A DNA stretch of 64,000 nucleotides from Symsagittifera roscoffensis (Eukaryota > Xenacoelomorpha > Acoela > Convolutidae). The stretch covers positions 61,175,584 through 61,239,583 of the forward strand of contig NC_087062.1 in the NCBI RefSeq assembly GCF_963678635.1, given 5' to 3'. The notes below the pieces were generated by a model, which was not told the origin of the DNA, did not search any database, and saw only the letters and a program-made list of their open reading frames with translations. The translations under genes and the position numbers were made by a program. Of this stretch, positions 55,201 through 64,000 are shown piece after piece; within the stretch, counting starts at the first letter, position 1; every line of letters starts with the position of its first letter.

Positions 55201-55874
55201 ATAATCCTTGAATTTGAATATATAGTGCAAGTAAAACACCCGTAACTTTTCACGTGCGATTTCTGTGAACAAAGTTAGTTATGTGAGAAAAATCTAGTAC
55301 CCGGTTGCAGCACACTTTCTAACCGCAAAGGTAAAAAAATCTTTGGATAACTTGACACAGAGGTAAAGCTGCGCTTCGTAAACACTAGCATAAATGACAA
55401 AAATGTACCCCCATAAAAAGAAATAAAAAATCCAAAAATCGCTTGAAAGTTTTTTTCTTTTCAATTTGCAAGTTTTAGCGAGTATAAAAAGCGTGAAAAA
55501 GCCTTTCACCTTGTTATATTCTTGATATTGAATTTAATTATCAATTGTATAAAACTTCTAGAAAAAAAACAACCAGCAAATAATCCGACAAAAATTGAGC
55601 CGAAATCAATCTAAAACAACTAAAAATTTACAACTGAAATTTTTGTTACAGGTATATCCAGTAACGCAATACCACTAGCAAATTAATTCTAGGCATTAAC
55701 GCTAGCCACTGTTAAACGTGCTACGTGCTGAAAAAGGAGATCTCGAAATTGGAGATCAATAAGCGTGAAAACACCCTTTCTAACTGCAAGGGTAAAAAAT
55801 CGCAGACACTAGCGAAAAAATGACAGAGTATCTCCATAAAGTGAAATAACAAAAAATATTTTTAAAAAACTTGA

Positions 55875-55965
55875 AAAATGAAACATTTGAGGCGGAATCG
55901 ATCCTACAAAGAGGAGATTTACAGTCCCCAATCCTCGCATATGAACAACGTGCCCTGCTAATTTG
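55875..55965 (-). ncRNA. Further tRNA-like remnant
   Basis: The minus strand has TTAGCAGGGCACGTT (A-box-like) and GGATCGATTCCGCC (T-arm and B-box-like) about 50 bases apart. It is weaker than the copy at 45095 and not a complete tRNA. Confidence 0.3.
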
Positions 55966-56840
55966 TAAACACTAGCCGCAAATAAAGCAGCTACATATGC
56001 TATTAAATGGCCAATGCGATGCAGCGAAAGGGTGACCAAATTTAAATAGACTCAATTTTGCACGTGAAAATTTAGAATATAACAAACAGTCATCGACACT
56101 AACTTTTCATGTAATAAATTTGAAAACATAAAGCCAAATTGTTTATAATTTATGCTTTTCAAAAATATTACGAGATATATTGTGTGCGATAATTTCTGAA
56201 ATCGAGTTTTTATTATTAGTTTTTTTTCGGTTCATTCGATAAATGAAAAAAGCATCAACTGTGTTAAGTTATTACTAATCGGATGTCAATTCCTATGCTA
56301 TAAAAATGCCGTAAAAGTGGCCCAAAAGTCGCCATTTGCGACCAATATTTGCGACTTAGGTTGGAAAAAAAGAATAGTCGTACTATAGCACTACTCTCGC
56401 TTGAGCTTGCTAGAGCAAAAAAGCGAAGAAATTAAGCAGTTTTTGTGCAAGCGTGACAAATCCTAGACAATTTGACAGAAGATATTTTAGATGGGGGCTC
56501 TAAGTTTCTTCGGTGAAAAAAAATAGCATTCCTCTTGTTTTGTTTAACAAATGAGAATTTGGTCCAATTCAACCGGATCATTCGTTTAACATAACTATAT
56601 TTTAGCTGTCATCATAATTAGAAATGACAGGAGAATATCACACACTAAATTCGCCGTAGAAATTTTAATATGAAATTAGATTTTGCACCTGTGAGCACCT
56701 AATTACAATTGGAATGGTACTTAGTGAAAGCAAGAAGCCAGTTAACCGCTTGAGCTAGGTCTGTTCATTGAAAGTTGCTCTAATTTGTGAAGCTTCATTA
56801 AAATTTCCAACACTAGAGCTAATTCACATATAAATTTCAG

Positions 56841-57407
56841 TATTCTGGAGAAGCAGCAGAAGAGGTTGCTAAGTTCCGTCATCCGGAGTGGAATTTAATC
56901 TACGTGGACAAAATCCGAGAGGTGCAGGGGTGGGAAGGGTACGAAGTGCCCATTCTCAAGTTCAAGTACGCCTTCCACCGACAGTCCAAATACTTCGAGT
57001 ACACCATGGTGTACCCCACTGTTCTTATATGCCTCATGGCGTTCATTTCGTTCAACTTACCCAACGACTGTGGCGAAAAAATCGGGTTCTCAATTACCAT
57101 TTTACTGGCACTGGTTCTCAATTTATGCCTGATTGGAGGCTACATTCCCCATGCTAGTGTCAACTTCCCCATTATGGCCGAGTTCTTCTTCGGAGGAATC
57201 TGTGCTGTGAGCGCATCTGTTGTTCAGAGCGTCATGATTCTCCTCATGTACCACTCGTCCGAGAAGCCGAAAGAACCCTCCAAAGTAAAAATAAAATTGA
57301 AACTCACAGTTCTCACAAGCATCAATAAGTTGAGCACTGTCTCGCATAACAGCATAGAAAAACATATGAAAGACAGACTCTATTCGATGAGTAAGGAAGA
57401 GGGGTGA
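56841..57407 (+). CDS. Ion channel subunit, exon 4 (pre-M1 to M3), cut by duplication junction
   Basis: Acceptor AATTTCAG. It encodes loop C region sequence, FEYTMVYPTVLICLMAFISF (M1), Cys-Gly-Glu-Lys and IGFSITILLALVLNLCLIGG (M2, Leu at 9', Glu at -1'), and the M3 segment FFFGGICAVSASVVQSVMIL. The Gly-Glu-Lys before M2 is typical of cation channels; anion channels have Pro-Ala-Arg there. There is no vicinal Cys pair in loop C, so it is not an alpha-type nicotinic subunit. At 57376 the sequence passes into the duplicated stretch that lies before exon 3; the last residues and the TGA at 57405-57407 come from intron sequence. M4 is absent. Confidence 0.88.
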   Translation, partial: YSGEAAEEVAKFRHPEWNLIYVDKIREVQGWEGYEVPILKFKYAFHRQSKYFEYTMVYPTVLICLMAFISFNLPNDCGEKIGFSITILLALVLNLCLIGGYIPHASVNFPIMAEFFFGGICAVSASVVQSVMILLMYHSSEKPKEPSKVKIKLKLTVLTSINKLSTVSHNSIEKHMKDRLYSMSKEEG

Positions 57408-57484
57408 GTCATCAACTGAATCTCACTTTCTTGATAGTGAAGTTGATTTGGAACAGTTTGAACAATAATAGTACGCATTTGCAG

Positions 57485-57647
57485 AGTGAATTGGATGGGG
57501 AAAGTGTTGTGGCAGATCCCATTGCTGAAGACTACTCGTTGCAATATGGATGTTCGCTACTTTCCCTACGACATCCAGACATGCTACCTGGATCTTAGCT
57601 CCTGGCGCATGCTCGGAAGCGAAATCAACCTTGAGTTCATGGAGGAT
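57485..57647 (+). CDS. Ion channel subunit, exon 3, second copy
   Basis: Identical in sequence and splice sites to 46849-47011. A transcript could use exon 2 to either exon 3; splicing to an exon 4 beyond the window would restore a full receptor, whereas using exon 4 at 56841 gives a truncated one. A donor-like GGG/GTGAGT at 57403/57404 could even allow exon 4 to splice on into this copy, but this would repeat the Cys loop after M3 and make no sensible protein. Confidence 0.85.
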
Positions 57648-60600
57648 GTGAGTATTAACTTTAACACACTCGTATCAGGTTTCTCATATCCACCTCACTC
57701 TAATTGCATCTTCGTAGACAAGCACAGCCCGGCTTCCCGCCACTTGCAACAAAATAGTGACCAAAATAATTTGAAAGGAAATTGTTTCTAGCAAACTTTT
57801 TCCAAAAATCATCAAATTACATGCAGCATCATATGTAATAACCGAACATAAGCTTCCAAAATGAATAGGGAAAAACTTAATAATTTCGTAGAAAAAAAAA
57901 CAAAAATCATAAGATTTCTGCCAGAAAATCTATGCGTTAACTAATCCGATAACAATAAGGACATGATAATACGAAAGCTAATTAGTTGCAGGTCCTGGCC
58001 GGACCTAAATCGAACGCCATTGTCCCAAGTATGTGCGTTACCTCCGCATGTTAAATACGCAGAATTAGTTGTTTGTGTTTCGTCGTCTACGAGCAGCCCC
58101 CCGCACCGGAATTTCATGGATAAAAATCGATTATGGAAAACGTTGTCTAAAATGTTGTCATTATGATGTTACTAAATTACCCAATGATGTTACTAAATTA
58201 GACACAAAGGCGATGTGGAGCTTTGTATTATTTGCGATCAAACACAAACAAAAAAAAGAGTAGTCGAAAAAGGATGAAAAACGTTGAAAAACTAGGTTAA
58301 CCAAAACTTTGGCATGTCTCGATAAAAGGACTATGGGTCCAGCTAAGGCTGGACGTACATAATTGATATTTTTGAATTTGCTATACTGATGTCGGATAAA
58401 ATGAGTAGTTTCGAAAGCGGACTTTGCCCAAAACCTTAGTTATTTCTCTACTTATGTTAGAAAAGTAAAAATTTTCGAGAAATTGGAATTTTTCTAAGGA
58501 CATAACATTTTTCTTACAAAAAATAAGGAGTCTCCTCTTCACAAAAAAAAAAATTTCTAACAAAAGAGGAGTCACCCAGACTTGAAAGGGCGGTTTTTAT
58601 GGACAGTCGAAGAAGGGGTCAAAAGTTTTTTTGATGGCCATATTTTTGATGGCGAAGCCAATTATTAAGGTAGGTTTTCAACAACCTGTTGTTTCGATTA
58701 AGCCCTTGATATCAGTAGTGCTAGGCTAGCTATCGAGTCAATTTTACAGGGTAGCTTTATATATCCCAATAATTCGACTGAACCCAAAATCTCAGATTGG
58801 GGAGGATATTTCTCGGGAAAAGCCAAAAAATTTCAGAAAAACGGTTAAAAAAATTTAAAACCTTGACGTTTCCCAGTTCCATAATCAATGGGTAAAAATT
58901 TTGGGCAAATTTGATTCTGCAAAACGACTTCTCACAACCCATTCTTTAGATTGAACCCAAAACTTCAGATTTGGGAGGGTAGTTCTCGGGAAAAGCCAAA
59001 AAGTTTCAAAAACGGTAAAATTTTTAAAACCTTGACGTTTCCCAGTGCCAAAACCGTTGGGTAAAATTTTTGGGCAAATTTGATTCTGCAAAACAGCTTC
59101 TCACAACCCATTATTTAGATTGAACCCAAAACTTCAGATTTGCAAGGGTAGTTTTCTAGAAAAGTCGAAAAGTATCAAAAAAACCGTAAAAATTACCAAA
59201 ATTGACTTTTCCGAAGGCAATAACTTTTTGTATAGAGAAAAACTGGGACTTCCCTCTAAACTAAGACAGATTCTTAACACCCACTACCTCCATTGAATCT
59301 ACAACCTCAGATTTCGCAAGTTCAACCATGAAAAAGTGGGGGAGGGGGTGTACACATATAGGCAGATAAAAAATTGTGAAACGTAAATTTGAAAACAAGA
59401 TAACTATTTTCTAAGCCAAAGTAAACCTAGTTTTATTTGATGCAACGTGTAACAGGCCAAAAGCAGCTGTTAAATTTTGAATATAATGAGCTGTTTATAC
59501 TGAAAATTTTCCGAATAATTTACGAAAAAATATTAAAATCTAATATAATTGATAGTAATCGATTAAAATGAATTTTATTCATATGATAATAATTAAGATT
59601 ATAATCCATTTTTAATCAATTATAATCAAACTATTTTGAATTTTATAGATTGACAATGAGAATCTACTAAAATCGATTATTATCCATGAACCACCAGTGC
59701 GCGAGACAAATTGGATCTCATAGCTAGTCAAACGCGTCCGCTAGGCTGAAAAAAAAACGACTTGGGAAATTTATCTATTTAGCCGCAAGTTATTTTGCGC
59801 AATCTTCAGAAACGAATTGTAAAAATGCAACTAACGCAAAATGTCCGTTAAGACCACGCGTTAGCAACCGAACGGTCTTGCCTCTGCCGGTAGTTGTCTC
59901 AGCAGGAAATTATTTATTTCACAACAATAACTTTCACGGCATAACCTGGTGCGGTAACGAAGATGTTAACGTGGTTTGGTATCTTAGGCAGCCATGAAAT
60001 TTACTTTGCTTTTGGCCTGTACAATTATGAACTTTTTTTTCTCGTCAATACTAGCAAGTAAGTGAAAATTGTTATAATCAGCCAAAAAGTTCGTTAGAAT
60101 AGTTGCTGACCGGATTAATATGATTTACTAAATAGAAAACCGCTGCTTATTGCATGCTTAATCCAATAAATTATGTGTTATTGTGTTAAAGAATATCGCT
60201 CCGAAGAAAGCGAGGAGTATATATGGTTTATGTAATTTTTCTTCAAGACATTTTGGATGATAGGAGTAATAGATTTTGACTGATTTTAAGAACGAACTCA
60301 AGATCTAAATGACCAAAAATAGAAAAAACCGATGTTTTTTTTGTGAATTTTGGTGGTTCATAACTGCCAGATTGCGCGCATTTAGTCTGCGCTTTCTTAC
60401 CAGTTTTATATCCACAGCACATATGCAGTGAGCAAGCCCGCGCATAAAATTTGTTCGAATTGAGGCAGGCGAGCTACTGTAATTAGATCGAAGGAGACGA
60501 AATTTTGATCAATGAAGATTCAATACCACTGGCGCATGCATCTACAAAATTATCGCGTCTGCTGACTTTTGATTTCATATGAGCCAAAGGTAAAATGATT

Positions 60601-63600
60601 CAATGATTCTGTTAAACTAATTGTTAACCCGAAATTATATATTCCAGTTTGATAACGCTTGCTAATCCCAAACGTAAAACCCAAATAGCCAAAAACAACT
60701 TCAGAAAAAAATGAATGAAATTATTCAACTTCAGACTTTTACGAATTACAAAACAACTTTCAGTAATAGTAAAAATGGTTTAAATAAAAAAAACCTTGGA
60801 AATTAGGCTGAAAATTATAAAAATTGCATTGAGAAAAAAAAACGGAAAATGAGCCGACGGATATAAGGACGAAAGCCAAGAATTCGAAAATTTTCATATT
60901 TTTTTTCGATAAGTTCGGTAGAATTTTTTTTAACACATACATGCCTGCAGTTGGTAGCTCCTACGATTATTTAGTGCTTGCGATGTCAGCGCAGCCTGCA
61001 GTTGAAAGTAAAAGAAAGACGTATTTTGTAAGAAAAGTTGTTTACGCGAAAAAAATTTAGTTCCCGATTACAATTACACTTGCTATAGCAAGTGAAATAA
61101 TTTTCTCAAATTTATCCAGGCAGTTTTTGCGCAATCCTAATTGCCTTAAAGGATCCAAACTGTATTAGTTAAGATGCTTAAACTCAATTGGTCTACATAA
61201 GAGCCTCAACTTAATTGATCTACATAAGAGCCTCAACTTAATTGGTCTACATAAGAGCCTCAACAATTGACCAGGCAGTTTTTTTTGCTTAACTCCTGAT
61301 TGCCTAAAAGGAGCCAGAAATGAACCAATGTTCGGGCAAAAGTTTTTGTGGTCCGAAATTTGGAAATAAAAATGCTCTAAATCAATTCTTGTGAAGTTCT
61401 AAGCAGCTTGTATTTGATCGACTTTTGATGTAATATCAACCTAATTTGAAGAAAATTTCGTCATAATTGCTTATACGAAAACTCAAAATTGGTCTGATAA
61501 AAAAACCCACCCTAAGCATTAAAGTTCTCTCACTTTCTTTGACATTACAAAAAATTTTTGCTTTATAACTTATTAGGAGCAGTCTAGATACCAACTGCTT
61601 TTTGGGAAATGCTTTGAATAGTTGGGAAATAATTTTCTTTCAATCCATTTGAAAGAAAAATGGGCTAAACCAGTAATTGGATCGAACCCCGTAAACAAAA
61701 CTGTTGTCATAAAAAATTTTTAGCTTCTAAGCTTTCACGACCTATCTCCCTAAATCCCTAAAAAGCATCAAAAAAAAATGTTGCCCACAAAAATGTGCAA
61801 AATACGATGACTACGCCAAATTAATACAAGTCAAAACAGTTTTAAAAAGAGGCGAAGCAGAGCTTCGCATCACTTGCGATACAAAAATATATGACTATGA
61901 TTACCACCAAATGAATAGACAAATCAAAATTTGAAGAAAATAAAAATTAAAAATAAACTTTTTTTTTTGTCAAAGCGAGTTATAAAAATTGGAAGAACGA
62001 ACAAAAATTCCTGAAAAAAAAACCTGCAACATTAGAAACTTTAAACAGAGCTTTCAAAAAGCTTAAAAGAAACCGAACCTTTCTGCGGGACCTAAGCCGA
62101 CAAGAATTTGTCGATATAGGCAGGTGTGTAACCTCTTTGCCACAAGAGCGAATTAACGTCTGACTTTTGATTTCAAATGAGCCAAAGATAAAATGATTCA
62201 GTGATTCTGTTTAACTAATTGTTAACCCGAAATTATATATTCCAGTTTGATAATGCTTGCTAATCCCAAGCGTAAAACCCAAATAGCCAAAAACAACTTT
62301 AGAAAAAAATGAAAGAAATTATTCAACTTCAGACTTTTACGAATTACAAAACAACTTTCAGTTATAGCAAAAATGGTTTAATTAAAAAAAACCATGGAAA
62401 TTAGGCTGAAATTTATAAAAAAAAAAAGCATTGAGAAAAAAACGGAAAATGAGCCGACGGATATAAGGACGAAAGCCAAGAATCCGAAAATTTTCATTTT
62501 TTTTTCAATAAGTTTGGTAGAAAATTTTTTTAAACACATACATGCCTGCAGTTGATAGCTCCTACGATTATTTAGTGCTTGCGATGTCAGCGCAGCCTGC
62601 ACTTGAAAGTAAATGCAGGACGAATTTTGTAAGAAAAGTTGTTTACGCGAAAAAATTTAGTTCCCGATTACAAGTACACTTGCTATAGCAAGTGAAATAA
62701 TTTTCTCAAATTTATCCAGGCAGTATTTGCGCAACCCTAATTGCCTTAAGGGATCCAAACTGTATCAGTTAAGATGCTTAAAACTAATAGGTCTACATAA
62801 GAGCCTCAACATAATTGGTCTACAAAAGACCCTCAACTTAATTGGTCTACATAAGAGCCTCAACTTAATTGGTCTACATAAGAGCCTCAACAATTGACGA
62901 GGCAGTTTTTTTTTGCCCAACTTCTGATTGCCTAAAAGAAGCAAAAATGAACCAATTTTCGGGCAAAATTTTTCGGTCCGAAATTCGGAAATTCAAATGC
63001 ACTAAATCAATTCTTGTAAAATTCTAAGCAGCTTGTATTTGATCGACTTTTGATGTAGTATCAACCTAATTTGAAGAAATATTCGTCATAACTGCTTATA
63101 CGAAAACTCAAAATTGGTCTGATAAAAAAACCCATCCTAAGCATTAAAGTTCTCTCACTTTCTTTGACATTACAAAAAAATTTTGCTTTATAACTTATTA
63201 GGAGCAGTCTAGATACCAACTGCTTTTTGGGAAATGCTTTGAATAGTTGGGGAATGCTTTTCTTTCAATCCATTTGAAAGAAAAATGGGCTGAACCAGTA
63301 ATTGAATCAAACACCGTAAGCAAAACTGTTGTCATAAAAAATTTTCAGTTTCTAAGCTTTTACGACCCATCTCCCCAAATCCCTAAAAAGCATCAAAAAA
63401 AATTTTGCCCACAAAAATGTGCAAAACACGATAACTACGCCGAATTAAAACAAGTCAAAACAGTTTTTAAAAGAGGCGAAGCAGAGCTTCGCATCACTTG
63501 CGATACAAAAATATATGACTATGATTACCACCAAATGAATAGACAAATCAAAATTTGAAGAAAAAAAACATAACAAAAAAAAACGTTTTTTTTTTGTCAA

Positions 63601-64000
63601 AGCGAGTTATAAAAATTGGAAGAACGAACAAAAATTCCTGAAAAAAAAACCTGCAACATTAGAAACTTTAAAAAGAGCTTTCAAAAAGCTTAAAAGAAAC
63701 CGAACCTTTCTGCGGGACCTAAGCCGACAAGAATTTGTCGATATAGGCAGGTGTGTAACCTCTTTGCCACAAGAGCGAATTAACGTCTGACTTTTGATTT
63801 CAAATGAGCCAAAGATAAAATGATTCAGTGATTCTGTTAAACTAATTGTTAACCCGAAATTATATATTCCAGTTTGATAATGCTTGCTAATCCCAAGCGT
63901 AAAACCCAAATAGCCAAAAACAACTTTAGAAAAAAATGAAAGAAATTATTCAACTTCAGACTTTTACGAATTACAAAACAACTTTCAGTTATAGCAAAAA
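57648..64000 (+). other. Second copy of intron 3
   Basis: The same content as 47012-53365. No coding exon other than the possible signal-peptide exon at 59994-60057 was found. All ORFs here duplicate those of the first copy and lack family marks. Confidence 0.6.

Larger units (their letters stand above)
47012..56840 (+). other. Intron 3 of the channel gene
   Basis: About 9.8 kb, AT-rich. It contains 170-bp repeats (48140-48560), a possible signal-peptide exon (49361-49424), 1.6-kb tandem repeats (49927-54200) and two tRNA-like remnants (55125-55200 and 55875-55965). 47012-48100 and 54200-55100 hold no supported feature; ORFs there are short and lack family marks. Confidence 0.6.
46740..57375. 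repeat. Large tandem duplication, first copy (10636 bp)
   Basis: From gactctattcgatgagtaag at 46740 the sequence repeats from 57376 to the window end, offset 10633-10636 throughout, with differences almost only in homopolymer lengths and rare substitutions. The unit holds channel exon 3, intron 3 and exon 4 up to the M3-M4 loop. Confidence 0.97.
57376..64000. repeat. Large tandem duplication, second copy (continues beyond window)
   Basis: This repeats 46740 onward, covering exon 3, most of intron 3, the possible signal-peptide exon (59994-60057), the 170-bp repeats and the 1.6-kb repeats (from about 60560). The small changes in offset come from one-base differences in A or T runs. A complete exon 4 with M4 would be expected beyond 64000. 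Confidence 0.97.

Noticed and set aside
56841-57375. Glycine- or GABA-type anion channel
   Set aside because: The M1-M2 loop has Gly-Glu-Lys, not Pro-Ala-Arg, pointing to a cation pore.
57376-57407. Real C-terminus of the channel at the TGA 57405-57407
   Set aside because: The last ten codons are identical to intron sequence at 46740-46771 and the protein would lack M4, so this is a duplication-junction artefact of the frame.

Overview
This window is eukaryotic DNA from an invertebrate animal. It has a spliced nervous-system-type receptor gene with GT-AG introns, AT-rich introns several kb long and full of repeats, and very large Ty3/gypsy-type LTR retroelements. The short acceptors ending TTTTCAG, TTTGCAG and TTTCAG would suit a nematode, but the species cannot be fixed from this sequence.

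Region 1 (1-26905, minus strand) is one giant Ty3/gypsy-like element, element A, read from right to left: a candidate 1.4-kb LTR, a candidate primer-binding site, a 3-kb leader with a TCCGGA minisatellite, gag, protease, reverse transcriptase, RNase H, a long acidic linker, integrase, and an ORF ending in a macrodomain-like fold. After a 390-bp spacer come about 12 kb of further same-strand coding sequence. This holds two different SGNH-hydrolase-like domains, helical and coiled-coil segments and several unrecognised proteins, with a 3.5-kb internal duplication. Most genes carry frameshifts or nonsense codons, although RT and integrase catalytic motifs survive. The 3' LTR is not in the window.

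Region 2 (26906-32740, minus) is a second copy, element B: LTR, leader and a truncated gag. It abuts the LTR start of A. Region 3 (32741-37655, plus) is a diverged relative, element C, with the end of an LTR, the same candidate primer-binding site, a leader with an unrelated minisatellite, a broken gag with a CCHC knuckle, and the start of RT. The layout fits A nested in B nested in C.

Region 4 (37656-64000) is the host locus: upstream repeats, then a cation-type Cys-loop ligand-gated ion channel subunit on the plus strand (exons at 40463, 41490, 46849 and 56841). Its second intron holds an antisense, intronless, frameshifted B-box-like gene. The part from 46740 to 57375 is repeated almost identically from 57376 to the window end. 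The junction falls inside the M1-M3 exon, so the first copy runs into duplicated intron sequence and stops before M4. The large introns carry 1.6-kb tandem repeats with nested 27-bp repeats, 165-bp repeats, tRNA-like SINE remnants and a possible orphan signal-peptide exon.

The most unusual content is the combination of a macrodomain-like ORF and a 12-kb SGNH-containing cassette in one gypsy-type element.
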